Counted from the stretch's first letter, positions 17,117 to 26,424 are shown. The stretch: DNA of 64,000 nucleotides from Celeribacter sp. HF31 (GCF_011806455.1 NZ_JAATOT010000007.1:62001-126000), one strand, 5' to 3'. Made by a program: numbers and translations. Notes: generated from the letters alone by a model not told the origin.

Positions 17117-18061
17117 TTATTTCCAGTCAAAGAACCCGGCGCCCGCACGCGCCAAGAGCTTCGCCGCCAGTTCAATCCCCATCGCAGCCCCATCCTCGAC
17201 CGCACCGGAAATCTCATCCGTCAGGCTTTCCGAGCCATCCGTACGCAGGATTTCACCACGCAGCCGCAGCGTGCCACCCTCGATTTGCGCCAGACCCGCA
17301 ATCGGGGTTTGGCAGGAGCCGTCGAGTTTGGCTAGAAACGCGCGCTCACAAGCCATCGCCTGCCCCGTCGGGACATGGTGCAGCGCGGCGAGCATCTCGG
17401 CGATATGGCTGTCGCTCTCACGGTGCTCAATCGAAATCGCCCCCTGCGCCACAGCGGGGAGCATCTCTTCGGCACTGACCGCCTGGCGCGGCACGTCGTC
17501 ATAGCCCAGACGGTTGAGCCCCGCCATGGCGAGGAAGGTCGCGTCGGCCACGCCCTCTTCGAGTTTTTGCAAACGGGTCTGAACCGAGCCGCGGAATTCA
17601 ACGACCTTGAGATCGGGCCGCTTGTTCAAAAGCTGCGCTTTGCGGCGCAGGGACGACGACCCAACGGTCGCGCCCAACGGGAGATCGGCGAGCGCTTTAC
17701 CGTCTAAGGTGATGAAAGCATCAAAGGGGTTTTCACGCTCCAGGAAAGTGCCGAGCACCAGACCCTCAGGCTGTTCCACCGACATATCTTTCGTCGAATG
17801 CACCGCAATGTCGACCTCGCCGGACAACAGCCGGTCCTCGATCTCTTTGGAGAACAGACCCTTGCCGCCCAACTCGCGCAGCGCGCGATCCTGCACCCGG
17901 TCACCCCGCGTGGACACCGTCACGACTTGGAAGGCCTCAAGCGGCAGATCGAAGGCCTTCATCAGCAAGTCCCGCGTTTCATTCGCCTGCGCCAGCGCAA
18001 GCGGGGAGCCACGGGTGCCGATTTTCAGCGGTTGAGCGGGGGTCGGAAGCGTCATTGTCAT
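17117..18061 (-). CDS. hemC: Hydroxymethylbilane synthase (porphobilinogen deaminase)
   Basis: Cytoplasmic enzyme of about 314 residues that condenses four porphobilinogens into hydroxymethylbilane. Signature segments are KIGTRGSPLALAQA near the start, VSTRGD, HSTKDM, GSSSLRRKAQL and VEFRGSVQTRLQKL. The dipyrromethane-cofactor cysteine is in LDGSCQTPIAG. I place the start at ATG 18061; the frame is open to a TTG two codons earlier. It is divergent from hemE with a 115-bp shared upstream region. Confidence 0.95.
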   Translation of the reverse strand: MTMTLPTPAQPLKIGTRGSPLALAQANETRDLLMKAFDLPLEAFQVVTVSTRGDRVQDRALRELGGKGLFSKEIEDRLLSGEVDIAVHSTKDMSVEQPEGLVLGTFLERENPFDAFITLDGKALADLPLGATVGSSSLRRKAQLLNKRPDLKVVEFRGSVQTRLQKLEEGVADATFLAMAGLNRLGYDDVPRQAVSAEEMLPAVAQGAISIEHRESDSHIAEMLAALHHVPTGQAMACERAFLAKLDGSCQTPIAGLAQIEGGTLRLRGEILRTDGSESLTDEISGAVEDGAAMGIELAAKLLARAGAGFFDWK

Positions 18062-18176
18062 GGCCAAGGCTTACCTGCGGCGGATCGGCCTGACAAGCGG
18101 GGAAAGTGCCTTGTGTGCTTGACAAATCCGCGCAAGGCAGGGACCAGTGCAGGGCAGTATGAATGGGAGGCCGCAG

Positions 18177-19223
18177 ATGACCGAGCAGAAGACCGACAAG
18201 ACGATCCTGAAAGCTCTGAGAGGCGAAACGCAAAAGGTTCCGCCGATCTGGATGATGCGTCAGGCCGGGCGGTATCTGCCGGAATATCGCGCGACGCGCG
18301 CCGAGGCGGGGGATTTCCTGTCGCTGTGCTACAACTCCGATCTGGCCGCCGAAGTGACGCTTCAGCCGATCCGGCGCTTTGGGTTCGATGCCGCAATCCT
18401 CTTTGCCGACATCCTTTTGCTGCCACAGGCTTTGGGCGCCGATCTCTGGTTCGTCACCGGCGAAGGCCCACGCCTCTCGACCATCACCGAGGACGCGGAT
18501 TTTGCCAAACTCAAAGGCAAGGACGACATCCACGACACGCTCGCGCCGATCTATGAAACGGTGAAAATCCTCTCGGGCGAATTGCCGAAGGAAACGACAC
18601 TCATCGGCTTTGCGGGCGCACCCTGGACCGTGGCGACCTATATGATCGCCGGGCGTGGCACGCCTGACCAAGGCCCTGCGCATGCGCTGCGCGAAGGAAA
18701 TAATGCGCTGTTCGAAAAGGTCATCGACCTTCTGACCGTCTCGACCATCGAATATCTCGACATGCAAATCCGCGCGGGCGCTGAAGTGGTGAAAATCTTC
18801 GACTCTTGGGCCGGGAGCCTCAAGGGCGAGGCCTTTGAAAAATACGCCGTCGAACCAGCGCGGATCATCACCCGCGAATTGAAGCGCCGTCATGGTGACA
18901 TCCCGGTGATCGGCTTCCCGCGCGAGGCGGGCGATGGCTATATCGGGTTCCATGCCAAGACCGGCGTCGATTGCGTCGCGCTCGACAATTCCGTGACGCC
19001 CGAATGGGGCGCGGAACATGTGCAGGTGGACGGCTGTGTGCAGGGCAATCTGGCGTCCTCGCATATGGTGACGGGCGGTCAGGCCCTGATCGACGAGGTG
19101 CGCCATGTGCGTGACGCCTTCTCGAAAGGCCCGCATATCTTCAACCTCGGCCATGGCATCACGCCGGACGCGGATCCGGACAACGTGAGCCTGATGATCG
19201 AGACCTTGCGAGAGACCGTCTGA
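18177..19223 (+). CDS. hemE: Uroporphyrinogen decarboxylase
   Basis: Cytoplasmic enzyme of 348 residues converting uroporphyrinogen III to coproporphyrinogen III. Diagnostic motifs are [17 protein letters not shown] (substrate-binding arginines) near residue 20, [34 protein letters not shown] and [14 protein letters not shown] at the end. The start is ATG 18177, preceded by GGGAGG; ATGs further upstream lack such a site. A TTGACA sequence at 18119-18124 could be a -35 but I see no well-spaced -10. It is divergent from hemC. Confidence 0.96.
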   Translation: MTEQKTDKTILKALRGETQKVPPIWMMRQAGRYLPEYRATRAEAGDFLSLCYNSDLAAEVTLQPIRRFGFDAAILFADILLLPQALGADLWFVTGEGPRLSTITEDADFAKLKGKDDIHDTLAPIYETVKILSGELPKETTLIGFAGAPWTVATYMIAGRGTPDQGPAHALREGNNALFEKVIDLLTVSTIEYLDMQIRAGAEVVKIFDSWAGSLKGEAFEKYAVEPARIITRELKRRHGDIPVIGFPREAGDGYIGFHAKTGVDCVALDNSVTPEWGAEHVQVDGCVQGNLASSHMVTGGQALIDEVRHVRDAFSKGPHIFNLGHGITPDADPDNVSLMIETLRETV

Positions 19224-19242
19224 CCCGCAAACCCCATATCAA

Positions 19243-19271
19243 ACGCCCGTCACGACAAACATCGTGGCGGG
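19243..19271. terminator. Hairpin between hemE and the YfdX gene
   Basis: GCCCGTCACGA, loop CAAACA, TCGTGGCGGGC (one G-T pair) between two convergent genes. There is no long T-run, so termination efficiency is uncertain. Confidence 0.5.
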
Positions 19272-19296
19272 CATTCTGGCTCAATCAGTGTCGAGA

Positions 19297-19971
19297 TCAG
19301 CTGGCCGAATTTCCCTGCGTCGGCATATCAGACAGACTGAAGCTCCCCACGACGACGGAATCCTCAATCGCTTTCAACGAGAGGTTGGCCTGATAGAAAT
19401 CGCCCTTGTCAATCTGATCGGAGGCCTCCTGCGCCGCCTTCATGCTGCCATTCACCGGCAAGAGCAAAGCGGTGTAATCGACGTCAACCTTCGCGAGTTT
19501 TAGCACTTCGAGTGCCTTTTGCTGATCGCCCTGAGCCAAATGCTCACCGGCTTTCGTCATATCGTCCTTATTGTCCTCTGTCGGCACGAAGCCTTCCGCG
19601 AGTGTGACCGATGTGTCAAAGGGCACGTAGATGTCGTCCTTGTCGGCTGTCTTGTCCGCAGCAACCTGAAGATCCGTCGCCGTGGATTGCGCGCCCGTCA
19701 AATCGTCAACCGCCGTCGAGGCCAGCGTTTTGGCCGCATCCGTATCGCCCTCGAACAAGGCGAGCCGCGCGGCATGGATGTTTTTCAACGCATCCAACGC
19801 CTTTTCTGAGGTTTCAAAGGCCAGCTTCTCCTGTGTTGCGGAGTGTGTTGCGGAGTCTGTCGCCTCCGCCGTGGGCGTCGTTGCCGTGTCTTCGGCAAAG
19901 GCCGCCAAAGCGGGAGAAAGCGCCAGCATGCTGACAAGACCAAGACCAACGAGTTTCGAGTGAGTTTTCAT
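19297..19971 (-). CDS. YfdX family periplasmic protein
   Basis: Secreted protein of 224 residues. A clear signal peptide (GLGLVSMLALSPALAAFAED) precedes a Thr/Ser/Ala-rich linker and a YfdX domain from about residue 45: ALDALKNIHAARLALFEGD, then DDIYVPFDTSVTLAEGFVP and VDVDYTALLLPVNGSMKA are typical of that family. In enteric bacteria YfdX proteins respond to acid and are linked to antibiotic susceptibility; the biochemical role is unknown. It is a single gene with about 260 bp of non-coding sequence upstream and faces hemE tail to tail. Confidence 0.82.
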   Translation of the reverse strand: MKTHSKLVGLGLVSMLALSPALAAFAEDTATTPTAEATDSATHSATQEKLAFETSEKALDALKNIHAARLALFEGDTDAAKTLASTAVDDLTGAQSTATDLQVAADKTADKDDIYVPFDTSVTLAEGFVPTEDNKDDMTKAGEHLAQGDQQKALEVLKLAKVDVDYTALLLPVNGSMKAAQEASDQIDKGDFYQANLSLKAIEDSVVVGSFSLSDMPTQGNSAS

Positions 19972-20234
19972 AACGTGTTTCCTTTGATGTCATATCTCAG
20001 GCGTGTTCCGTCTGATGAACAACAGGTGGGAACTGCATGGCGGAGCACAACCGCTACAAGCCATTGAAACACATCAAAGAAATCTAACGTCAGAAAACCA
20101 AATTGTGAGATGACGTGTTCTCCATCTCTTGTCAGAGAGGAGAAACAGGCCATTTTTGGGGTTTAAAAGGGACCATCGGCCTCAGCGCGGCGTGAACGCG
20201 CTGCCGCGCAAAGCACCGAGTGCGAACTTTGCCC
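19972..20234. other. Intergenic region upstream of yfdX
   Basis: 263 bp between the YfdX start and the hemF stop, carrying the presumed yfdX promoter. I see no recognisable operator, RNA or convincing small gene here. Confidence 0.5.
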
Positions 20235-21128
20235 TCACACCCATTTCGCCATCGGCGGCAGGGACATCAGGACCGCATCCGGGTTGTGGCCGGTCTCGAG
20301 CCCGAATTTCGTGCCGCGATCATAGACAAGGTTGTATTCGGCGTAGAGGCCCCGGTGGACGAGTTGGCGATCCTTGTCCGCCTCAGTCCACGGGGTATCG
20401 CGGCGTTTTTCGGTGACGCCGAGGAAGGCCGGAAGGAATGCGCGGCCCACGTCCTGGGTGAAGGCAAAATCCTTTTCCCACTCCCCGGTGTTCAGATCGT
20501 CGTAGAAAATGCCGCCGACCCCACGCGCACGCCCCCGGTGTGGGATGTAAAAATACTCGTCCGCCCAGGCTTTGAAGCGCGGGTAATAGTCGGGATCATG
20601 CGCATCGCAATGTGCCTTTTGCACCGCATGAAAGGCCGCCGTGTCCTCGTCATATTCGATACAAGGGTTCAGGTCAGACCCGCCACCGAACCACCAGCCA
20701 TGCGGGGTCCAGAACATCCGGGTGTTCATGTGCACGGCAGGCGTATGCGGGTTCTGCATATGCGCGACCAAGGAAATGCCCGCCGCCCAAAAGCGCGGAT
20801 CGTCTTTCATCCCCGGCAGGCCTTTGCGCGCGGCCATCGCCATCTGGGCGCGCTCACCCAAAGTGCCGTAGACGGTGGAAACATTGACGCCCACCTTCTC
20901 GAACACGCGCCCGCCACGCATGACGGACATCAATCCGCCGCCCGCGTCCGAGCCGTCTTCCGACGCGCGTTCCGTCTCGGTGACTTCAAACCGGCCTGCA
21001 TGATGCCCGGCGAAAGGGCCGCTCAGTTGAGTGTCCTCCAACGCCTCGAAAGCCGAAACGATCTGATCGCGCAGGCTACGAAACCAGGCGCTGGCCCGCT
21101 GTTTTTCGGTCGTCATCTCTTGGCTCAT
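20235..21128 (-). CDS. hemF: Oxygen-dependent coproporphyrinogen III oxidase
   Basis: Enzyme of 297 residues that performs the same step as HemN using O2. Family signatures are NPHTPAVHMNTRMFW (catalytic region), WWFGGGSDLNP, GRARGVGGIFYDDL and EYNLVYDRGTKFGLETG near the end. The start is ATG 21128 (MSQEMTTEKQ); the frame runs about 100 codons further upstream but that part overlaps the divergent lipoprotein gene and does not resemble HemF. With hemN at 14252 this gives the cell both the aerobic and the anaerobic enzyme for one haem step. Confidence 0.95.
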   Translation of the reverse strand: MSQEMTTEKQRASAWFRSLRDQIVSAFEALEDTQLSGPFAGHHAGRFEVTETERASEDGSDAGGGLMSVMRGGRVFEKVGVNVSTVYGTLGERAQMAMAARKGLPGMKDDPRFWAAGISLVAHMQNPHTPAVHMNTRMFWTPHGWWFGGGSDLNPCIEYDEDTAAFHAVQKAHCDAHDPDYYPRFKAWADEYFYIPHRGRARGVGGIFYDDLNTGEWEKDFAFTQDVGRAFLPAFLGVTEKRRDTPWTEADKDRQLVHRGLYAEYNLVYDRGTKFGLETGHNPDAVLMSLPPMAKWV

Positions 21129-21269
21129 CGGGCGCGTATCCTTTCGTTTCCGCCTTATGTCTCGGCGCGGCACGCCAGAGGTAACAGCAATCCTGCGGCG
21201 GCGGCAAGTTCCCTTCCCATGCGACGGAAACGCGCTATGGTGACGTAAGACGTCAAAAGGAGACTCGTT

Positions 21270-21644
21270 ATGCGTTGGCTCATTCCCCTCGCCATTGTGC
21301 CGCTGCTCGCGGCCTGTTCCGAACAACAAATGTGCATCTCGCGCGCGACCAAGGATTTGCGTCAGGTGCAGAGCTTTATCGCAGAGTCCGAGGGCAATCT
21401 GGCGCGCGGCTACGCCTTGGTCGAAAAGCAATATATCGACTATGACATCGAGCGGTGTGGCACCACCGATGAGGGCAAGGCGATTTACTGTCGCGAACCT
21501 GACATTGAGACACGCCGTGTGCCCAAAGCCATCGACCTCGATGCCGAGGCCGCGAAACTCGCCGCTCTCAAAAAGAAAGAGGCGCAGCTTTCGGTTCAGG
21601 CGCAGGCCGCCGTGGACTCCTGCAAGATCCAGTATCCTGAATAA
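21270..21644 (+). CDS. Small predicted lipoprotein of unknown function
   Basis: A 124-residue protein. It opens MRWLIPLAIVPLLAACSEQQ, a lipoprotein signal peptide with lipobox LAAC (Cys16 would be acylated). The mature part is helical and charged with three more cysteines (CGTT, YCRE, DSCK), which could form a disulphide in the periplasm; the C-terminal third (LDAEAAKLAALKKKEAQLSVQAQAA) looks like a coiled coil. AAGGAG is positioned upstream of the ATG. I do not recognise the family. It lies between divergent hemF and the convergent SDR-fold gene (3 bp gap). Confidence 0.75.
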   Translation: MRWLIPLAIVPLLAACSEQQMCISRATKDLRQVQSFIAESEGNLARGYALVEKQYIDYDIERCGTTDEGKAIYCREPDIETRRVPKAIDLDAEAAKLAALKKKEAQLSVQAQAAVDSCKIQYPE

Positions 21645-21647
21645 GGT

Positions 21648-22460
21648 TCAGTGCGTGGGCGCAAGGACCGGATCCACAAGGGTCCGGCCACCATCCACCG
21701 TCAGGATTTGCCCGGTCATGAAGCCGGAACAATCCGACGTCAGATATTGCACCGTCTCCGCCACTTCCGAGGCGGGGGCGACGCGGCCCAGAGGCGTTTT
21801 CGAGACGATCTCGCCACGATAATCCGGGTTTTCGGCCAACATATCCTTGAGGCTCGAACTCATCACCGACCCGAAAGCCACGGCATTCACCCGGATGCGA
21901 TGCGGCGCGAGAGACACCGCCATGGCGCGGGTCATCTGATCGACCGCCGCCGAGGAAATGGAAAAGGCCAAAAGCTCCGGCTGACAGCGTCGTGCCGCGA
22001 TGGACGACAGGTTGACGATGGAGCCGACCAGCCCTTCGTCGTCGGCGGATTTCTCCGAATTCTTGATCATCCATTTCGCCACCTGCTGCGTCAGGCGCAG
22101 CGAGGTCATCAGGTTCTGTTCCAGAAGATCGGCGACATTGTCGTCCTCGACCGACAGCGGGGCGCTCATCAACACCTGACGTGAGGCATTCACGAGGATG
22201 TCGACCCCGTCGAAAGCATCAATCGTGGCGGAGAGCAGATTGGCGATGGTGAGTTTCTGGCGCAAATCCCCGGCGAAATAGGCCAGCTTGGTCTCTTCGG
22301 CCTCGGCCTCCTCACCGTATTCGGCGATCAGGCTGGCCTCATCCATATCGGCGCACATCACATAGGCGCCCTGTTCCAGAAAATGCCGCGCCACGGAAAG
22401 GCCGACACCATTGGCGGCCCCTGTGACGATGGCCACCTTGCCCTCAATCGAAAAGCTCAT
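21648..22460 (-). CDS. SDR-fold protein lacking catalytic Tyr and Lys
   Basis: A 270-residue Rossmann-fold protein of the short-chain dehydrogenase/reductase superfamily. The cofactor loop VTGAANGVGLSVA (13-24) is intact and the catalytic-type serine is in NLSSIAA (152-153). However, the Y-x-x-x-K site reads FSISS: residue 166 is Phe instead of Tyr and 170 is Ser instead of Lys. The NNAG motif is VNAS (90-93). The C-terminus keeps the classical GFMTGQILTVDGG. The fold and perhaps NAD(P) binding are retained, but ordinary dehydrogenase chemistry is unlikely. The gene follows the methyltransferase gene on the same strand by 30 bp and may be co-transcribed. Confidence 0.85.
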   Translation of the reverse strand: MSFSIEGKVAIVTGAANGVGLSVARHFLEQGAYVMCADMDEASLIAEYGEEAEAEETKLAYFAGDLRQKLTIANLLSATIDAFDGVDILVNASRQVLMSAPLSVEDDNVADLLEQNLMTSLRLTQQVAKWMIKNSEKSADDEGLVGSIVNLSSIAARRCQPELLAFSISSAAVDQMTRAMAVSLAPHRIRVNAVAFGSVMSSSLKDMLAENPDYRGEIVSKTPLGRVAPASEVAETVQYLTSDCSGFMTGQILTVDGGRTLVDPVLAPTH

Positions 22461-22490
22461 CAGAGACTCCCTGTTGTGTTAGCGCCGAGA

Positions 22491-23465
22491 CTAAAGCTTT
22501 GTGGCCGCTCTGCGAAGGGGTTTCGCAGCGTGAAGCAATTTGAAACCGCCGGTGACGGCAATCTCATCGACCGTGCCAAAGAGAGAGGCAAGTGTCGCCT
22601 CATAGGGCAGTTGCCGGTTGGCGACCAGCCAAAGCTGGCCCTGCGGTGTGAGCATGCCAGCCGCCGCCGCGATAAAGGCCTGACCCAGCGCCGGATCTGC
22701 CGCCCGCGAGGTGTGAAACGGCGGGTTCATAATCACTGCATCCAAAAGGTGCGGCGGTTTGAATTTGGTGGCGTCTTCCCAATGGAACTGCGCGCGGTCG
22801 TCCGCGATATTGTCCTTGGCGGAGGCAATCGCGGCGGCTTCGGCCTCGACCAAATGCAGCTCTTTCACACCTTCGCGCGCCAGAATAGCCCGGGACAGAT
22901 AGCCCCAGCCCGCGCCGAGATCGGCGATACGCGCCGGAAGTTTGGCGGGCAAAGCCTCGGCCAGCGCCTCGGACGCTTTGTCAATGCGGTCGACGGAGAA
23001 GACCCCCAAACGAGTCGTAAACCCGTCAATCAGATGGAGCGGTCCGGGATTCGCCCAGTCCGAAAAATCACCACCCGAGAACCGGATCGCCTTGCCATGC
23101 GCTTTGGACACGACCTGCGTCTCGACCCGTTTCTTGATGTCTTTCCAGAGGCTGTCGATGCCATCGGTCTTTTGCCCGTCGACAATGACCTGATCCGCGC
23201 GCAGGACGGCGTCGGCGATCAACGCACGCGCTTCGGCCTTGGCGCGTGGCACGGCGACGATGGCGAGATCGAATTGGCCTTGGGCCTCGGTCACGACTTC
23301 ATAGCCTTGCGCCTTGAAGGCGCCGACATCGGGCTTGAAGCCCTGCACGATCTGAACCTCGGCGCCTTTCAGCGCAGAAAGATCGGCGTCGGAGCGTGGG
23401 CGATAGATCACCACGCGGGCCGGGACGGCTCCGTCGAGCAGGAGGGAAAGACGCGGGGACACCAT
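22491..23465 (-). CDS. Class I SAM-dependent methyltransferase (RsmC-like, rRNA guanine N2)
   Basis: A 324-residue protein with the two-domain layout of RsmC/RlmG: a degenerate N-terminal methyltransferase-like half and a C-terminal catalytic half. The latter has IADLGAGWGYLSRAIL (SAM-binding loop, about 188-203), acidic LVEAEAAAI and MNPPFHTSR; NPPF is the catalytic motif of N2-guanine and N6-adenine methyltransferases. It probably methylates 16S rRNA (m2G1207 in E. coli), but the family is broad. It lies 18 bp from clpS on the same strand. Confidence 0.8.
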   Translation of the reverse strand: MVSPRLSLLLDGAVPARVVIYRPRSDADLSALKGAEVQIVQGFKPDVGAFKAQGYEVVTEAQGQFDLAIVAVPRAKAEARALIADAVLRADQVIVDGQKTDGIDSLWKDIKKRVETQVVSKAHGKAIRFSGGDFSDWANPGPLHLIDGFTTRLGVFSVDRIDKASEALAEALPAKLPARIADLGAGWGYLSRAILAREGVKELHLVEAEAAAIASAKDNIADDRAQFHWEDATKFKPPHLLDAVIMNPPFHTSRAADPALGQAFIAAAAGMLTPQGQLWLVANRQLPYEATLASLFGTVDEIAVTGGFKLLHAAKPLRRAATKL

Positions 23466-23483
23466 GTCAAACAGGCGAAACGC

Positions 23484-23831
23484 CTATTCCTTTTCCATGG
23501 TGCATTGCAGCGGATGCTGATGGCGGCGAGAGAAATCCATGACCTGCGCAACCTTGGTCTCGGCGATCTCATGCGGGAACACACCGACGACCGCGAGGCC
23601 CTTTTTATGCACGGTCAGCATGATCTCGGTCGCCTGCGCATGACCGATGCCGAAGAACCGTTCGAGCACCAGCACGACGAATTCCATCGGTGTGTAATCG
23701 TCGTTGAGCAACATGACTTTGTAGAGCGGCGGGCGCTTTGTCTTGGGCTTGGGTTTAAGCGCAAGTCCGACATCGCCGTCCTCATCCGAACGGTCGTCAT
23801 TGTCAGCCATCATCTGCGGTGCGCGGATCAT
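23484..23831 (-). CDS. clpS: ATP-dependent Clp protease adaptor ClpS
   Basis: Adaptor of about 115 residues that delivers N-degron substrates to ClpAP. The core [20 protein letters not shown], followed by [34 protein letters not shown], is diagnostic: it holds the N-degron pocket (N-D-D, M) and the ClpA-binding histidine. The start is taken at ATG 23831 because GGAGG lies four bases upstream; the frame continues 23 codons further without family similarity. No clpA is in the window. A HAD hydrolase gene is divergent. Confidence 0.94.
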   Translation of the reverse strand: MIRAPQMMADNDDRSDEDGDVGLALKPKPKTKRPPLYKVMLLNDDYTPMEFVVLVLERFFGIGHAQATEIMLTVHKKGLAVVGVFPHEIAETKVAQVMDFSRRHQHPLQCTMEKE

Positions 23832-23945
23832 CGGGCCTCCGATTGTCGCTTCTCTTGGATCTGAGTTTGTATGCGCCGATATATAGCCCCTTTTGCGCAT
23901 GAATAAAGAGCGTTATGCCCAAACCGGTAAAGGAGCGCCGACCGG

Positions 23946-24659
23946 ATGACCGAAAAATTCGCCACAATCGCCTTTGATGCCGACGACACACTTTGGGAAA
24001 ACGAACAGTTTTTCCGCATGACGCAGGAACGTTTTGCCGCCCTTCTGGCCGATTTCACCGAGCCCGATCATCTCTCCGAGCGACTTCTGGCCGCCGAGCG
24101 TCGCAACCTTGGGGCCTATGGTTTCGGGATCAAGGGCTTTGTCCTCTCGATGATCGAAACCGCGATCGAGGTGACGGAGGAACGCGTGCCAGCCTCCGTG
24201 ATTCAAGAGTTGATTTCGGCGGGGCAAGAAATGCTGCGCCACCCGATTCATCTATTGGACGGCGTCGAAGAGACCGTTGGCGCGCTGGCCGAGGACTACG
24301 AGATTCTCCTGGTCACCAAGGGCGATCTTCTGGATCAGGAACGCAAACTGGCGCAATCCGGGCTGGGCGATCTTTTCGATGGGATCGAGGTGGTCTCCGC
24401 CAAGACCCCCGCCGTCTACAGCACCATTTTCGCCCGCCACAATGTCGCCCCCGAGCGCGCCATGATGGTCGGTAATTCGATGAAATCCGACGTCATTCCG
24501 CCGATTGAGGCCGGGGCCTGGGGCGTTTTTGTGCCGCATAACTTCACCTGGGAAATCGAACATGCCGAGGCGCCTCTGGGCCATCCGCGTTTTCACGAAT
24601 TGCCGCGCCTGACCGAATTGCCAGCGCTCATTGAGGCGATTCAAAAAACTTGCGCTTGA
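23946..24659 (+). CDS. HAD-superfamily hydrolase
   Basis: Cytoplasmic phosphatase-like protein of 237 residues. Motif I is FDADDTLWEN (Asp nucleophile at about residue 10), motif II is LLVTKGD, motif III lysine is in VVSAKT, and motif IV is MVGNSMKSDVIPPIEAG. A helical C1-type cap occupies about 20-90. This layout is close to YjjG/PynA-type nucleotidases and other subfamily-I HAD enzymes; the substrate cannot be told. It is divergent from clpS. Confidence 0.83.
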   Translation: MTEKFATIAFDADDTLWENEQFFRMTQERFAALLADFTEPDHLSERLLAAERRNLGAYGFGIKGFVLSMIETAIEVTEERVPASVIQELISAGQEMLRHPIHLLDGVEETVGALAEDYEILLVTKGDLLDQERKLAQSGLGDLFDGIEVVSAKTPAVYSTIFARHNVAPERAMMVGNSMKSDVIPPIEAGAWGVFVPHNFTWEIEHAEAPLGHPRFHELPRLTELPALIEAIQKTCA

Positions 24660-24828
24660 ACAAACCTTGATCTGGTATTCTCGTGCCGCGCGGACACCAC
24701 ATTTGGCGTTGCATGTCTGCATCCCCTGAAAACCCTTGAAAATTCATTGTTTTCTCACGCCAAAGCCTGTGCTAGCCTTTGCGTCATAAGCTGGGCGAAA
24801 TGATCCGGCATGACGAGGCAGAGTTATC

Positions 24829-26424
24829 ATGAAGAGCAACGTGCAAGCGCGGGGTGTCCTGCGTGCCGTTTCAGGGCGTATTTTTCCTCTCCTACTGATC
24901 GCATTCGCGGTGATGGTCTCTGTGACCTCGCGCGCCATGGCGGCCGAATATGCGGCCCTCGTGATGGATGCCCGCAACGGCAAGGTGCTTCATGCCACCA
25001 ACGCCGACACGCGATTGCATCCCGCCTCTCTCACCAAGATGATGACGCTCTACATCGCCTTCGAGGCGATTGAGCACGGCGAGATCGGGCTCGATGACAT
25101 GGTCACCGTGTCGCGCAATGCCGCCTCTGAACCGCCGTCGAAACTTGGCCTCAAGCCGGGTCAGAAGATCAAACTGCGCTATCTCATCCGCGCCGCCGCC
25201 GTGAAATCCGCCAACGATGCCGCCACCGCCATCGGCGAGGCCATCGAGGGCTCCGAGGCCGCCTTTGCACGTCGGATGAACCGCACCGCCAAGGAACTTG
25301 GCATGTCGCGCACGACGTTCAAGAACGCGCATGGTCTGACGGAAGCCGGCCACCTGTCGACTGCCCGCGACATGACCGTTCTGGGGCGCCACCTGTTCTA
25401 CGATTACCCGGAATATTACAACATTTTCTCGCGCAAGACCGCCGATGCCGGTGTGCGCACCGTCACCCACACCAATTCGCGATTCTTGAGCTCTTATGCT
25501 GGCGCGGACGGGATCAAGACGGGCTATACCTCGGCCGCCGGGTTCAACCTCGTGGCCTCTGCGCATCGTGGCAACGAGCGGATCATCACCACCGTATTCG
25601 GCGGGCGCTCCACCGTGTCGCGCAACGCCAAAGTGGCGGAGCTGATGGATTTGGGCTTTAAACGCGCGCCCAGCCGTGTGGCCGTCTCGAAACCCGCCAA
25701 GCCGCCCTATCTGGGCAAGGTCGGCGGCGCCGTCATGGTCGCAGGCACCCAAGACGATCCGCGCGTGGCCTCCAAGGTCATTCGCGTGAACATCAAGATG
25801 ACGTCGAGCCCGCTGCCGAAACCGCGCCCGCTGCAAGGTCTAGCGCCGGAGGAGGAGGAAATGCTCCTCGCCGCCTCTGACGATGTGTTCAATGCGCTTG
25901 CCAAGGCTGAGGAAGAGGCCGCTCTTCTGGCCGCTGCGACCAGTGCCGCCGATGAGGCCAGTACGATTCTGGCGGAAACAGCGCGCGCGCAGCAGGCGCC
26001 GACGCCGTCGATTGTCCCGGTCAGCGCCCCGGCTGCGCCCAGCATCTCTCCCCTGCCCCGTCCGGAACGCATCCAGCTTGCCTCCGTTGAACCGACCGCC
26101 GCGGCGCTCATGCCGGAAACCACAGTGGCGTCGGCAGTGGTGCCAGAGGTCACACCCGAGGTGGTCACGCGCATCTCAACCTCCGGCAACCGCTATTGGG
26201 GGATCAATATCGGGACCTATAATTCCGAATATGCCGCCCGCAAGGAGCTGTTGAAAACCGCTCTGACAGAGATCGAAATGCTCGATGGCGCGCTGCGCAA
26301 AGTTGTGCGGACCAACCGTGGCTTTGACGCGAATTTCCTCGGCATGACGGAGGATATGGCCGCGATGACCTGTCGTCGCCTGGAGGCCCGTGGCACGGAC
26401 TGTTCGACGGTTGGCCCCTCTTAA
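24829..26424 (+). CDS. D-alanyl-D-alanine carboxypeptidase with C-terminal SPOR domain
   Basis: Exported penicillin-binding protein of 531 residues. A signal peptide ends near AMAAEYAAL. The S11 peptidase motifs are SLTK (nucleophile Ser67, Lys70), SAN (127-129) and KTG in DGIKTGYTSAAG. A long Ala/Pro-rich linker (about 320-440) leads to a C-terminal SPOR-type domain, YWGINIGTYNSEYAARKELL, which binds denuded septal peptidoglycan. It trims pentapeptides and is probably targeted to division sites. The linker plus SPOR domain is common in alphaproteobacterial members. A strong terminator follows. Confidence 0.92.
   Translation: MKSNVQARGVLRAVSGRIFPLLLIAFAVMVSVTSRAMAAEYAALVMDARNGKVLHATNADTRLHPASLTKMMTLYIAFEAIEHGEIGLDDMVTVSRNAASEPPSKLGLKPGQKIKLRYLIRAAAVKSANDAATAIGEAIEGSEAAFARRMNRTAKELGMSRTTFKNAHGLTEAGHLSTARDMTVLGRHLFYDYPEYYNIFSRKTADAGVRTVTHTNSRFLSSYAGADGIKTGYTSAAGFNLVASAHRGNERIITTVFGGRSTVSRNAKVAELMDLGFKRAPSRVAVSKPAKPPYLGKVGGAVMVAGTQDDPRVASKVIRVNIKMTSSPLPKPRPLQGLAPEEEEMLLAASDDVFNALAKAEEEAALLAAATSAADEASTILAETARAQQAPTPSIVPVSAPAAPSISPLPRPERIQLASVEPTAAALMPETTVASAVVPEVTPEVVTRISTSGNRYWGINIGTYNSEYAARKELLKTALTEIEMLDGALRKVVRTNRGFDANFLGMTEDMAAMTCRRLEARGTDCSTVGPS

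Noticed and set aside
24666-24680. Possible FNR box (TTGATCTGGTATT)
   Set aside because: The second half-site does not match ATCAA, and the flanking genes have no link to oxygen response.
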